Assembly (NCBI GenBank): GCA_950295325.1
Contig: OX485806.1
Coordinates: 42,532,001-42,596,000 of the forward strand
Source of the DNA: Polytrichum commune
Lineage: Eukaryota > Streptophyta > Polytrichopsida > Polytrichales > Polytrichaceae
DNA: 64,000 nucleotides
Direction: 5' to 3'
The translations under genes and the position numbers were made by a program. The notes under the pieces were generated by a model that saw only the letters and a list, made by a program, of their open reading frames with translations, had not been told where the DNA came from and did no database searches. Shown in pieces: positions 24,211-37,237 of this stretch (its first letter is position 1; each line of letters starts with the position of its first letter).

Positions 24211-25931
24211 ATGGAAAGCCCACCCAATTTCATTCCAGTAGCCTGTAGGACCCCTAACCAGATGACTGAACTGCAAGCAAAATACATCACATATCTGGCA
24301 CGGCAGGGGGTGCTGTTGGCGGCACCCTCTTCTGAGGCTACACAAAATTCACAAACCCTGCCCACTTTCATACAAGTGCAGCTATCTCACCTGACCACAT
24401 GGCTGAATCCAAAGTCAAAAACAACACAAAGCAACCACCTTAGGCCCCCTACTTACATGGAAAGCCCACCCAATTTCATTCCAGTTGCCTGTAGGACCCC
24501 TAACCAGATGACTGAACTGCAAGCAAAATACATCACATATCTGGCCTGCCAGGGGGTGCCGTTGGGGGCACCCTCCTCTGAGGCTACACAAAATTCACAA
24601 ACCCTGCCCACTTTCATACAAGTGCAGCTATCTAACCTGACCTGATGGCTGAATCCAAAGTCAAAAACAACACAAAGCAACCACCTTAGGCCTCCTACTT
24701 ACATGGAAAGCCCACCCAATTTCATTCAAGTCGCCTGTAGAGCCCCTAACCAGATGACTGAACTGGAAGTAAAATGCATCACATATCTGGCCTGCCAGGG
24801 GGTGCCGTTGGCGGCACCCTCTTCTGAGGCTACACAAAATTCACAAACCCTGCCCACTTTCATACAAGTGCAGCTATCTAACCTGACCACATGGCTGAAT
24901 CCAAAGTCAAAAACAACACAAAGCAACCACCTTAGCCCCCCTACTTACATGGAAAGCCCACCCAATTTCATTCAAGTCGCCTGTAGAGCCCCTAACCAGA
25001 TGACTGAACTGCAAATAAAAAAAATCACATATCTGCACCGCCAGGGGGTTCCGTTGGAGGCACCCTCTTCTGAGGCTACACAAAATTCACAAACCCAGCC
25101 CACTTTCATACAAGTGCAGCTATCTAACCTGACCACATGGCTGAATCCAAAGTCAAAACAACCCAAAGCAACCACCTTAGGCCCCCTACTTACATGGAAA
25201 GCCCACCCAATTTCATTCAAGTCGCCTGTAGAGCCCCTAACCAGATGACTGAACTGCAAGTAAAATGCATCACATATCTGGCCTGCCAGGGGGTGCCGTT
25301 GGCGGCACCCTCTTCTGAGGCTACACAAAATTCACAAACCCTGCCCACTTTCATACAAGTGCAGCTATCTAACCTGACCACATGGCTGAATCCAAAGTCA
25401 AAAACAACACAAAGCAACCACCTTAGCCCCCCTACTTACATGGAAAGCCCACCCGATTTCATTCAAGTCGCATGTAGAGCCCCTAACCAGATGACTGAAC
25501 TGCAAGGAAAATGCATCACATATCTGCACTGCCAGGGGGTGCCGTTTGCGGCACCCTCTTCTGAGGCTACACAAAATTCACAAACCCTGCCCACTTTCAT
25601 ACAAGTGCAGCTATCTCACCTGACCACATGGCTGAATCCAAAGTCAAAAACAACACAAAGCAACCACCTTAGGCCCCCTACTTACATGGAAAGCCCACCC
25701 AATTTCATTCCAGTAGCCTGTAGGACCCCTAACCAGATGACTGAACTGCAAGCAAAATACATCACATATCTGGCCTGGCAGGGGGTGCCGTTGGCGGCAC
25801 CCTCTTCTGAGGCTACACAAAATTCACAAACCCTGCCCACTTTCATACAAGTGCAGCTATCTAACCTGACCTGATGGCTGAATCCAAAGTCAAAAACAAC
25901 ACAAAGCAACCACCTTAGGCCCCCTACTTAC
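24211..25931 (+). repeat. Long-range duplicated block, left copy
   Basis: Seven monomers with private marks GGTGCTGTTGG after CTGGCACGGC, GTTGGGGGCACCCTCCTCTG, TTAGGCCTCC, CTGGAAGTAAAATGC, an E-type monomer, CACCCGATTTC and CCGTTTGCGG. The same series is at 61093-62567, about 36.9 kb away. I saw only a few base differences, but one whole monomer is missing there. Confidence 0.9.
24949..25193 (+). repeat. E-type divergent monomer (245 bp)
   Basis: AAATAAAAAAAATC, CTGCACCGCC, GGAGGCACC, AACCCAGCCC and GTCAAAACAACCC. It has GCTACACAAAA where the copies at 20.0 and 22.2 kb have GCTAAACAAAA. Confidence 0.88.
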
Positions 25932-26610
25932 ATGGAAAGCCACCCAATTTCATTCAAGTCGCCTGTAGAGCCCCTAACCAGATGACTGAACTGCAAGCAA
26001 AATACATCACATATCTGGCCTGCCAGGGGGTGCCGTTGGCGGCACCCTCTTCTGAGGCTACACAAAATTCACAAACCCTGCGCACTTTCATACAAGTGCA
26101 GCTATCTAACCTGACCTGATGGCTGAATCCAAAGTCAAAAACAACACAAAGCAACCACCTTAGCCCCCCTACTTACATGGAAAGCCCACCCAATTTCATT
26201 CCACTGGCCTGTAGGACCCCTAAGCAGATGACTGAACTGCAAGCAAAATACATCACATATCTGGCCTGCCAGGGGGTGCCGTTGGCGGCACCCTCTTCTG
26301 AGGCTACACAAAATTCACAAACCCTGCCCACTTTCATACAAGTGCAGCTATCTCACCTGACCACATGGCTGAATCCAAAGTCAAAAACAACACAAAGCAA
26401 CCACCTTAGGCCCCCTACTTACATGGAAAGCCCACCCAATTTCATTCCAGTAGCCTGTAGGACCCCTAACCAGATGACTGAACTGCAAGCAAAATACATC
26501 ACATATCTGGCCTGCCAGGGGGTGCCGTTGGCGGCACCCTCTTCTGAGGCTACACAAAATTCACAAACCCTGCCCACTTTCATACAAGTGCAGCTATCTA
26601 ACCTGACCAC

Positions 26611-27869
26611 ATGGCTGAATCCAAAGTCAAAAACAACACAAAGCAACCACCTTAGGCCCCCTACTTACATGGAAAGCCACCCAATTTCATTCAAGTCGCC
26701 TGTAGAGCCCCTAACCAGATGACTGAACTGCAAGCAAAATACATCACATATCTGGCCTGCCAGGGGGTGCCGTTGGCGGCACCCTCTTCTGAGGCTACAC
26801 AAAATTCACAAACCCTGCGCACTTTCATACAAGTTCAGCTATCTAACCTGACCTGATGGCTGAATCCAAAGTCAAAAACAACACAAAGCAACCACCTTAG
26901 GCCCCCTACTTACATGGACAGCCCACCCAATTTCATTCAAGTCGCCTGTAGGGCCCCTAAGCAGATGACTGAACTGCAAGTAAAATGCATCACATATCTG
27001 CACTGCCAGGGGGTGCCGTTGGCGGCACCCTCTTCTGAGGCTACACAAAATTCACAAACCCTGCCCACTTTCATACAAGTGCAGCTATCTCACCTGACCA
27101 CATGGCTGAATCCAAAGTCAAAAACAACACAAAGCAACCACCTTAGGCCCCCTACTTACATGGAAAGCCCACCCAATTTCATTCCAGTAGCCTGTAGGAC
27201 CCCTAACCAGATGACTGAACTGCAAGCAAAATACATCACATATCTGGCACGGCAGGGGGTGCCGTTGGCGGCACCCTCTTCTGAGGCTACACAAAATTCA
27301 CAAACCCTGCCCACTTTCATACAAGTGCAGCTATCTAACCTGACCACATGGCTGAATCCAAAGTCAAAAACAACACAAAGCAACCACCTTAGCCCCCTAC
27401 TTACATGGAAAGCCCACCCAATTTCATTCCAGTGGCCTGTAGGACCCCTAAGCAGATGACTGAACTGCAAGCAAAATACATCACATATCTGGCCTGCCAG
27501 GGGGTGCCGTTGGCGGCACCCTCTTCTGAGGCTACACAAAATTCAGAAACCCTGCCCACTTTCATACAAGTGCAGCTATCTAACCTGACCACATGGCTGA
27601 ATCCAAAGTCAAAAACAACACAATGCAACCCTCTTAGGCCCCCTACTTACATGGAAAGCCCACCCAATTTCATTCAAGTCGCCTGTAGAGCCCCTAACCA
27701 GATGACTGAACTGCAAGCAAAATACATCACATATCTGGCCTGCCAGGGGGTGCCGTTGGCGGCACCCTCTTCTGAGGCTACACAAAATTCACAAACCCTG
27801 CCCACTTTCATACAAGTGCAGCTATCTAACCTGACCACATGGCTGAATCCAAAGTCAAAAACAACACAA
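26611..27869 (+). repeat. 1259-bp duplication, left copy
   Basis: Matches 29315-30573 (offset 2704 = 11 x 246 - 2). Shared private marks are GAAAGCCACCC (one C lost), TGCGCAC with GTTCAGC, TTACATGGACAGCC, TTAGCCCCCTACTT (one C lost), TTCAGAAACC and CAACCCTCTTAGG. The edges are the TGA switch on the left and CACAAAGC / CACAATGC on the right. Confidence 0.92.
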
Positions 27870-28388
27870 AGCAACCCCCTTAGGCCCCCTACTTACATGG
27901 AAAGCCCACCCAATTTCATTCCAGTAGCCTGTAGGACCCCTAACCAGATGACTGAACTGCAAGTAAAATGCATCACATATCTGCACTACCAGGGGCTGCC
28001 GTTGGCGGCACCCTCTTCTGAGGCTACACAAAATTCACAAACCCTGCCCACTTTCATACAAGTGCAGCTATCTCACCTGACCACATGGCTGAATCCAAAG
28101 TCAAAAACAACACAAAGCAACCACCTTAGGCCCCCTACTTACATGGAAAGCCCACCCAATTTCATTCCAGTAGCCTGTAGGACCCCTAACCAGATGACTG
28201 AACTGCAAGCAAAATACATCACATATCTGGCCTGGCAGGGGGTGCCATTGGCGGCACCCTCTTCTGAGGCTACACAAAATTCACAAACCCTGCCCACTTT
28301 CATACAAGTGCAGCTATCTAACCTGACCACATGGCTGAATCCAAAGTCAAAAACAACACAAAGCAACCCCCTTAGGCCCCCTACTTAC

Positions 28389-28634
28389 ATGGAAAGCCCA
28401 CCCAATTTCATTCAAGTCGCCTGTAGAGCCCCTAACCAGATGACTGAACTGCAAGCAAAATACATCACATATCTGGCCTGCCAGGGGGTGCCGTTGGCGG
28501 CACCCTCTTCTGAGGCTACACAAAATTCACAAACCCTACGCACTTTCATACAAGTTCAGCTATCTAACCTGACCTGATGGCTGAATCCAAAGTCAAAAAC
28601 AACACAAAGCAACCACCTTAGGCCCCCTACTTAC
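28389..28634 (+). repeat. Representative T-type monomer (linked stop haplotype)
   Basis: ACCCTACGCACTTTC, ACAAGTTCAGC and CTGACCTGATGG occur together in this 246-bp unit. The same linked set ends blocks near 30789, 31280 (with a one-base change), 38164, 38902, 39640, 40132, 41607, 43820, 45542, 49230, 49968, 51198 and 55133. A sister form with TGCGCAC is near 26855, 29560, 43082, 52427 and 62755. Confidence 0.88.
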
Positions 28635-29314
28635 ATGGAAAGCCCACCCAATTTCATTCAAGTCGCCTGTAGAGCCCCTAACCAGATGACTGAACTGCAA
28701 GCAAAATACATCACATATCTGCACTGCCAGGGGGTGCCGTTGGCGGCACCCTCTTCTGAGGCTACACAAAATTCAGAAACCCTGCCCACTTTCATACAAG
28801 TGCAGCTATCTAACCTGACCACATGGCTGAATCCAAAGTCAAAAACAACACAAAGCAACCACCTTAGGCCCCCTACTTACATGGAAAGCCCACCCAATTT
28901 CATTCAAGTCGCCTGTAGAGCCCCTAACCACATGACTGAACTGCAAGCAAAATACATCACATATCTGGCCTGGCAGGGGGTGCCATTGGCGGCACCCTCT
29001 TCTGAGGCTACACAAAATTCACAAACCCTGCCCACTTTCATACAAGTGCAGCTATCTCACCTGACCACATGGCTGAATCCAAAGTCAAAAACAACACAAA
29101 GCAACCACCTTAGGCCCCCTACTTACATGGAAAGCCCACCCAATTTCATTCCAGTAGCCTGTAGGACCCCTAACCAGATGACTGAACTGCAAGCAAAATA
29201 CATCACATATCTGGCCTGGCAGGGGGTGCCGTTGGCGGCACCCTCTTCTGAGGCTACACAAAATTCACAAACCCTGCCCACTTTCATACAAGTGCAGCTA
29301 TCTAACCTGACCTG

Positions 29315-30573
29315 ATGGCTGAATCCAAAGTCAAAAACAACACAAAGCAACCACCTTAGGCCCCCTACTTACATGGAAAGCCACCCAATTTCATTCAAGT
29401 CGCCTGTAGAGCCCCTAACCAGATGACTGAACTGCAAGCAAAATACATCACATATCTGGCCTGCCAGGGGGTGCCGTTGGCGGCACCCTCTTCTGAGGCT
29501 ACACAAAATTCACAAACCCTGCGCACTTTCATACAAGTTCAGCTATCTAACCTGACCTGATGGCTGAATCCAAAGTCAAAAACAACACAAAGCAACCACC
29601 TTAGGCCCCCTACTTACATGGACAGCCCACCCAATTTCATTCAAGTCGCCTGTAGGGCCCCTAAGCAGATGACTGAACTGCAAGTAAAATGCATCACATA
29701 TCTGCACTGCCAGGGGGTGCCGTTGGCGGCACCCTCTTCTGAGGCTACACAAAATTCACAAACCCTGCCCACTTTCATACAAGTGCAGCTATCTCACCTG
29801 ACCACATGGCTGAATCCAAAGTCAAAAACAACACAAAGCAACCACCTTAGGCCCCCTACTTACATGGAAAGCCCACCCAATTTCATTCCAGTAGCCTGTA
29901 GGACCCCTAACCAGATGACTGAACTGCAAGCAAAATACATCACATATCTGGCACGGCAGGGGGTGCCGTTGGCGGCACCCTCTTCTGAGGCTACACAAAA
30001 TTCACAAACCCTGCCCACTTTCATACAAGTGCAGCTATCTAACCTGACCACATGGCTGAATCCAAAGTCAAAAACAACACAAAGCAACCACCTTAGCCCC
30101 CTACTTACATGGAAAGCCCACCCAATTTCATTCCAGTGGCCTGTAGGACCCCTAAGCAGATGACTGAACTGCAAGCAAAATACATCACATATCTGGCCTG
30201 CCAGGGGGTGCCGTTGGCGGCACCCTCTTCTGAGGCTACACAAAATTCAGAAACCCTGCCCACTTTCATACAAGTGCAGCTATCTAACCTGACCACATGG
30301 CTGAATCCAAAGTCAAAAACAACACAATGCAACCCTCTTAGGCCCCCTACTTACATGGAAAGCCCACCCAATTTCATTCAAGTCGCCTGTAGAGCCCCTA
30401 ACCAGATGACTGAACTGCAAGCAAAATACATCACATATCTGGCCTGCCAGGGGGTGCCGTTGGCGGCACCCTCTTCTGAGGCTACACAAAATTCACAAAC
30501 CCTGCCCACTTTCATACAAGTGCAGCTATCTAACCTGACCACATGGCTGAATCCAAAGTCAAAAACAACACAA
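29315..30573 (+). repeat. 1259-bp duplication, right copy
   Basis: Partner of 26611-27869, with both single-base losses in the same places. A third, more diverged relative starts at 62568. Confidence 0.92.
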
Positions 30574-31583
30574 TGCAACCCTCTTAGGCCCCCTACTTAC
30601 ATGGAAAGCCCACCCAATTTCATTCAAGTCGCCTGTAGAGCCCCTAACCAGATGACTGAACTGCAAGCAAAATACATCACATATCTGGCCTGCCAGGGGG
30701 TGCCGTTGGCGGCACCCTCTTCTGAGGCTACGCAAAATTCACAAACCCTACGCACTTTCATACAAGTTCAGCTATCTAACCTGACCTGATGGCTGAATCC
30801 AAAGTCAAAAACAACACAAAGCAACCACCTTAGGCCCCCTACTTACATGGAAAGCCCACCCAATTTCATTCAAGTCGCCTGTAGAGCCCCTAACCAGATG
30901 ACTGAACTGCAAGTAAAATGCATCACATATCTGCACTGCCAGGGGGTGCTGTTGGCGGCACCCTCTTCTGAGGCTACACAAAATTCACAAACCCTGCCCA
31001 CTTTCATACAAGTGCAGCTATCTCCCCTGACCACATGGCTGAATCCAAAGTCAAAAACAACACAAAGCAACCACCTTAGCCCCCCTACTTACATGGAAAG
31101 CCCACCCAATTTCATTCAAGTCGCCTGTAGAGCCCTAACCAGATGACTGAACTGCAAGCAAAATACATCACATATCTGGCCTGCCAGGGGGTGCCGTTGG
31201 CGGCACCCTCTTCTGAGGCTACACAAAATTCACAAACCCTACGCTCTTTCATACAAGTTCAGCTATCTAACCTGACCTGATGGCTGAATCCAAAGTCAAA
31301 AACAACACAAAGCAACCACCTTAGGCCCCCTACTTACATGGAAAGCCCACCCAATTTCATTCAAGTCGCATGTAGAGCCCCTAACCAGATGACTGAACTG
31401 TAAGTAAAATGCATCACATATCTGCACTGCCAGGGGGTGCCGTTGGCGGCACCCTCTTCTGAGGCTACACAAAATTCACAAACCCTGCCCACTTTCATAC
31501 AAGTGCAGCTATCTAACCTGACCACATGGCTGAATCCAAAGTCAAAAACAACACAAAGCAACCACCTTAGGCCCCCTACTTAC

Positions 31584-32566
31584 ATGGAAAGCCCACCCAA
31601 TTTCATTCAAGTCGCCTGTAGAGCCCCTAACCAGATGACTGAACTGGAAGTAAAATGCATCACATATCTGGCCTGCCAGGGGGTGCCGTTGGCGGCACCC
31701 TCTTCTGAGGCTACACAAAATTCACAAACCTTGCCCACTTTCATACAAGTGCAGCTATCTAACCTGACCACATGGCTGAATCCAAAGTCAAAAACAACAC
31801 AAAGCAACCACCTTAGCCCCCCTACTTACATGGAAAGCCCACCCAATTTCATTCAAGTCGCATGTAGAGCCCCTAACCAGATGACTGAACTGCAAGGAAA
31901 ATGCATCACATATCTGCACTGCCAGGGGGTGCCGTTGGCGGCACCCTCTTCTGAGGCTACACAAAATTCACAAACCCTGCCCACTTTCATACAAGTGCAG
32001 CTATCTAACCTGACCACATGGCTGAATCCAAAGTCAAAAACAACACAAAGCAACCACCTTAGCCCCCCTACTTACATGGAAAGCCCACCCAATTTCATTC
32101 AAGTCGCCTGTAGAGCCCCTAACCGGATGACTGAACTGGAAGTAAAATGCATCACATATCTGGCCTGCCAGGGGGTGCCGTTGGCGGCACCCTCTTCTGA
32201 GGCTACACAAAATTCACAAACCTTGCCCACTTTCATACAAGTGCAGCTATCTAACCTGACCACATGGCTGAATCCAAAGTCAAAAACAACACAAAGCAAC
32301 CACCTTAGCCACCCTACTTACATGGAAAGCCCACCCAATTTCATTCAAGTCGCCTGTAGAGCCCCTAACCAGATGACTGAACTGCAAGCAAAATACATCA
32401 CATATCTGCACTGCCAGGGGGTTCCGTTGGAGGCACCCTCTTCTGAGGCTACACAAAATTCACAAACCCAACCCACTTTCATACAAGTGCAGCTATCTAA
32501 CCTGACCACATGGCTGAATCCAAAGTCAAAACAACCCAAAGCAACCACCTTATGCCCCCTACTTAC
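31584..32566 (+). repeat. Five-monomer HOR, incomplete first copy (four monomers)
   Basis: Has monomers two to five of the 1229-bp unit that follows, with a few private differences (AACCGGATGAC, TTAGCCACCC). The monomer before it, at 31338, is not the CTAGCC type that starts the later copies and has an early TAA (CTGTAAGTAAAA). Confidence 0.9.
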
Positions 32567-33795
32567 ATGGAAAGCCCACCCAATTTCATTCAAGTCGCCT
32601 GTAGAGCCCCTAACCAGATGACTGAACTGCAAGTAAAATGCATCACATATCTAGCCTGCCAGGGGGTGCCGTTGGCGGCACCCTCTTCTGAGGCTACACA
32701 AAATTCACAAACCCTGCCCACTTTCATACAAGTGCAGCTATCTAACCTGACCACATGGCTGAATCCAAAGTCAAAAACAACACAAAGCAACCACCTTAGG
32801 CCCCCTACTTACATGGAAAGCCCACCCAATTTCATTCAAGTCGCCTGTAGAGCCCCTAACCAGATGACTGAACTGGAAGTAAAATGCATCACATATCTGG
32901 CCTGCCAGGGGGTGCCGTTGGCGGCACCCTCTTCTGAGGCTACACAAAATTCACAAACCTTGCCCACTTTCATACAAGTGCAGCTATCTAACCTGACCAC
33001 ATGGCTGAATCCAAAGTCAAAAACAACACAAAGCAACCACCTTAGCCCCCCTACTTACATGGAAAGCCCACCCAATTTCATTCAAGTCGCATGTAGAGCC
33101 CCTAACCAGATGACTGAACTGCAAGGAAAATGCATCACATATCTGCACTGCCAGGGGGTGCCGTTGGCGGCACCCTCTTCTGAGGCTACACAAAATTCAC
33201 AAACCCTGCCCACTTTCATACAAGTGCAGCTATCTAACCTGACCACATGGCTGAATCCAAAGTCAAAAACAACACAAAGCAACCACCTTAGCCCCCCTAC
33301 TTACATGGAAAGCCCACCCAATTTCATTCAAGTCGCCTGTAGAGCCCCTAACCAGATGACTGAACTGGAAGTAAAATGCATCACATATCTGGCCTGCCAG
33401 GGGGTGCCGTTGGCGGCACCTTCTTCTGAGGCTACACAAAATTCACAAACCTTGCCCACTTTCATACAAGTGCAGCTATCTAACCTGACCACATGGCTGA
33501 ATCCAAAGTCAAAAACAACACAAAGCAACCACCTTAGCCCCCCTACTTACATGGAAAGCCCACCCAATTTCATTCAAGTCGCCTGTAGAGCCCCTAACCA
33601 GATGACTGAACTGCAAGCAAAATACATCACATATCTGCACTGCCAGGGGGTTCCGTTGGAGGCACCCTCTTCTGAGGCTACACAAAATTCACAAACCCAA
33701 CCCACTTTCATACAAGTGCAGCTATCTAACCTGACCACATGGCTGAATCCAAAGTCAAAACAACCCGAAGCAACCACCTTATGCCCCCTACTTAC
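32567..33795 (+). repeat. Five-monomer HOR (1229 bp), copy A
   Basis: Order: TATCTAGCCTGCC monomer; CTGGAAGTAAAATGC; AAGTCGCATG with CTGCAAGGAAAATGC and CTGCACTGCC; a second CTGGAAGTAAAATGC; E-like monomer with CTGCAAGCAAAATAC, GGAGGCACC, AACCCAACCCACT and GTCAAAACAACCC (245 bp). No monomer has TGA, so the forward frame is closed only by the one-base loss in the E-like unit. Confidence 0.95.
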
Positions 33796-35024
33796 ATGGA
33801 AAGCCCACCCAATTTCATTCAAGTCGCCTGTAGAGCCCCTAACCAGATGACTGAACTGCAAGTAAAATGCATCACATATCTAGCCTGCCAGGGGGTGCCG
33901 TTGGCGGCACCCTCTTCTGAGGCTACACAAAATTCACAAACCCTGCCCACTTTCATACAAGTGCAGCTATCTAACCTGACCACATGGCTGAATCCAAAGT
34001 CAAAAACAACACAAAGCAACCACCTTAGGCCCCCTACTTACATGGAAAGCCCACCCAATTTCATTCAAGTCGCCTGTAGAGCCCCTAACCAGATGACTGA
34101 ACTGGAAGTAAAATGCATCACATATCTGGCCTGCCAGGGGGTGCCGTTGGCGGCACCCTCTTCTGAGGCTACACAAAATTCACAAACCTTGCCCACTTTC
34201 ATACAAGTGCAGCTATCTAACCTGACCACATGGCTGAATCCAAAGTCAAAAACAACACAAAGCAACCACCTTAGCCCCCCTACTTACATGGAAAGCCCAC
34301 CCAATTTCATTCAAGTCGCATGTAGAGCCCCTAACCAGATGACTGAACTGCAAGGAAAATGCATCACATATCTGCACTGCCAGGGGGTGCCGTTGGCGGC
34401 ACCCTCTTCTGAGGCTACACAAAATTCACAAACCCTGCCCACTTTCATACAAGTGCAGCTATCTAACCTGACCACATGGCTGAATCCAAAGTCAAAAACA
34501 ACACAAAGCAACCACCTTAGCCCCCCTACTTACATGGAAAGCCCACCCAATTTCATTCAAGTCGCCTGTAGAGCCCCTAACCAGATGACTGAACTGGAAG
34601 TAAAATGCATCACATATCTGGCCTGCCAGGGGGTGCCGTTGGCGGCACCTTCTTCTGAGGCTACACAAAATTCACAAACCTTGCCCACTTTCATACAAGT
34701 GCAGCTATCTAACCTGACCACATGGCTGAATCCAAAGTCAAAAACAACACAAAGCAACCACCTTAGCCCCCCTACTTACATGGAAAGCCCACCCAATTTC
34801 ATTCAAGTCGCCTGTAGAGCCCCTAACCAGATGACTGAACTGCAAGCAAAATACATCACATATCTGCACTGCCAGGGGGTTCCGTTGGAGGCACCCTCTT
34901 CTGAGGCTACACAAAATTCACAAACCCAACCCACTTTCATACAAGTGCAGCTATCTAACCTGACCACATGGCTGAATCCAAAGTCAAAACAACCCGAAGC
35001 AACCACCTTATGCCCCCTACTTAC
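33796..35024 (+). repeat. Five-monomer HOR (1229 bp), copy B
   Basis: Copy of 32567-33795. A and B share GCACCTTCTTCTG in monomer four and CAACCCGAAGC in monomer five. I found no difference between A and B by eye. Confidence 0.95.
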
Positions 35025-36253
35025 ATGGAAAGCCCACCCAATTTCATTCAAGTCGCCTGTAGAGCCCCTAACCAGATGACTGAACTGCAAGTAAAATGCA
35101 TCACATATCTAGCCTGCCAGGGGGTGCCGTTGGCGGCACCCTCTTCTGAGGCTACACAAAATTCACAAACCCTGCCCACTTTCATACAAGTGCAGCTATC
35201 TAACCTGACCACATGGCTGAATCCAAAGTCAAAAACAACACAAAGCAACCACCTTAGGCCCCCTACTTACATGGAAAGCCCACCCAATTTCATTCAAGTC
35301 GCCTGTAGAGCCCCTAACCAGATGACTGAACTGGAAGTAAAATGCATCACATATCTGGCCTGCCAGGGGGTGCCGTTGGCGGCACCCTCTTCTGAGGCTA
35401 CACAAAATTCACAAACCTTGCCCACTTTCATACAAGTGCAGCTATCTAACCTGACCACATGGCTGAATCCAAAGTCAAAAACAACACAAAGCAACCACCT
35501 TAGCCCCCCTACTTACATGGAAAGCCCACCCAATTTCATTCAAGTCGCATGTAGAGCCCCTAACCAGATGACTGAACTGCAAGGAAAATGCATCACATAT
35601 CTGCACTGCCAGGGGGTGCCGTTGGCGGCACCCTCTTCTGAGGCTACACAAAATTCACAAACCCTGCCCACTTTCATACAAGTGCAGCTATCTAACCTGA
35701 CCACATGGCTGAATCCAAAGTCAAAAACAACACAAAGCAACCACCTTAGCCCCCCTACTTACATGGAAAGCCCACCCAATTTCATTCAAGTCGCCTGTAG
35801 AGCCCCTAACCAGATGACTGAACTGGAAGTAAAATGCATCACATATCTGGCCTGCCAGGGGGTGCCGTTGGCGGCACCCTCTTCTGAGGCTACACAAAAT
35901 TCACAAACCTTGCCCACTTTCATACAAGTGCAGCTATCTAACCTGACCACATGGCTGAATCCAAAGTCAAAAACAACACAAAGCAACCACCTTAGCCCCC
36001 CTACTTACATGGAAAGCCCACCCAATTTCATTCAAGTCGCCTGTAGAGCCCCTAACCAGATGACTGAACTGCAAGCAAAATACATCACATATCTGCACTG
36101 CCAGGGGGTTCCGTTGGAGGCACCCTCTTCTGAGGCTACACAAAATTCACAAACCCAACCCACTTTCATACAAGTGCAGCTATCTAACCTGACCACATGG
36201 CTGAATCCAAAGTCAAAACAACCCAAAGCAACCACCTTATGCCCCCTACTTAC
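35025..36253 (+). repeat. Five-monomer HOR (1229 bp), copy C
   Basis: As copies A and B, but with GCACCCTCTTCTG in monomer four and CAACCCAAAGC in monomer five, the states also found in the incomplete first copy. This makes A and B the youngest pair. The next monomer (36254) starts a further copy that breaks off after one unit: 36500 is the GGAAAATGC monomer, skipping one. Confidence 0.95.
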
Positions 36254-37237
36254 ATGGAAAGCCCACCCAATTTCATTCAAGTCGCCTGTAGAGCCCCTAA
36301 CCAGATGACTGAACTGCAAGTAAAATGCATCACATATCTAGCCTGCCAGGGGGTGCCGTTGGCGGCACCCTCTTCTGAGGCTACACAAAATTCACAAACC
36401 CTGCCCACTTTCATACAAGTGCAGCTATCTAACCTGACCACATGGCTGAATCCAAAGTCAAAAACAACACAAAGCAACCACCTTAGGCCCCCTACTTACA
36501 TGGAAAGCCCACCCAATTTCATTCAAGTCGCATGTAGAGCCCCTAACCAGATGACTGAACTGCAAGGAAAATGCATCACATATCTGCACTGCCAGGGGGT
36601 GCCGTTGGCGGCACCCTCTTCTGAGGCTACACAAAATTCACAAACCCTGCCCACTTTCATACAAGTGCAGCTATCTGACCTGACCACATGGCTGAATCCA
36701 AAGTCAAAAACAACACAAAGCAACCACCTTAGGCCCCCTACTTACATGGAAAGCCCACCCAATTTCATTCCAGTAGCCTGTAGGACCCCTAACCAGATTA
36801 CTGAACTGCAAGCAAAATACATCACATATCTGGCCTGGCAGGGGGTGCCGTTGGCGGCACCCTCTTCTGAGGCTACACAAAATTCACAAACCCTGCCCAC
36901 TTTCATACAAGTGCAGCTATCTAACCTGACCACATGGCTGAATCCAAAGTCAAAAACAACACAAAGCAACCACCTTAGGCCCCCTACTTACATGGAAAGC
37001 CCACCCAATTTCATTCCAGTAGCCTGTAGGACCCCTAAGCAGATGACTGAACTGCAAGCAAAATACATCACATATCTGGCCTGCCAGGGGGTCCCGTTGG
37101 CGGCACCCTCTTCTGAGGCTACACAAAATTCACAAACCTTGTCCACTTTCATACAAGTGCAGCTATCTAACCTGACCACATGGCTGAATCCAAAGTCAAA
37201 AACAACACAAAGCAACCACCTTAGGCCCCCTACTTAC

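Larger units (their letters stand above)
18802..31337 (+). repeat. Zone 3a: mixed segment with CTATCTCACC and E-type monomers
   Basis: The CTATCTCACCTG variant first appears near 18970 and then is common. Other marks are TTCAGAAACC with CACAATGCAACC, CTGGCACGGCAGG, GAAAGCCACCC (one C lost), and TGCGCACTTTC / TACGCACTTTC with GTTCAGC. TGA monomers close blocks of about 3-7 monomers. No sequence other than satellite is present. Confidence 0.85.

Noticed and set aside
31338-31583. First monomer of an intact fifth copy of the 1229-bp HOR
   Set aside because: It lacks the TATCTAGCC mark of the first HOR monomer and has AAGTCGCATG, CTGCACTGCC and an early TAA, so the HOR copy there starts one monomer later.
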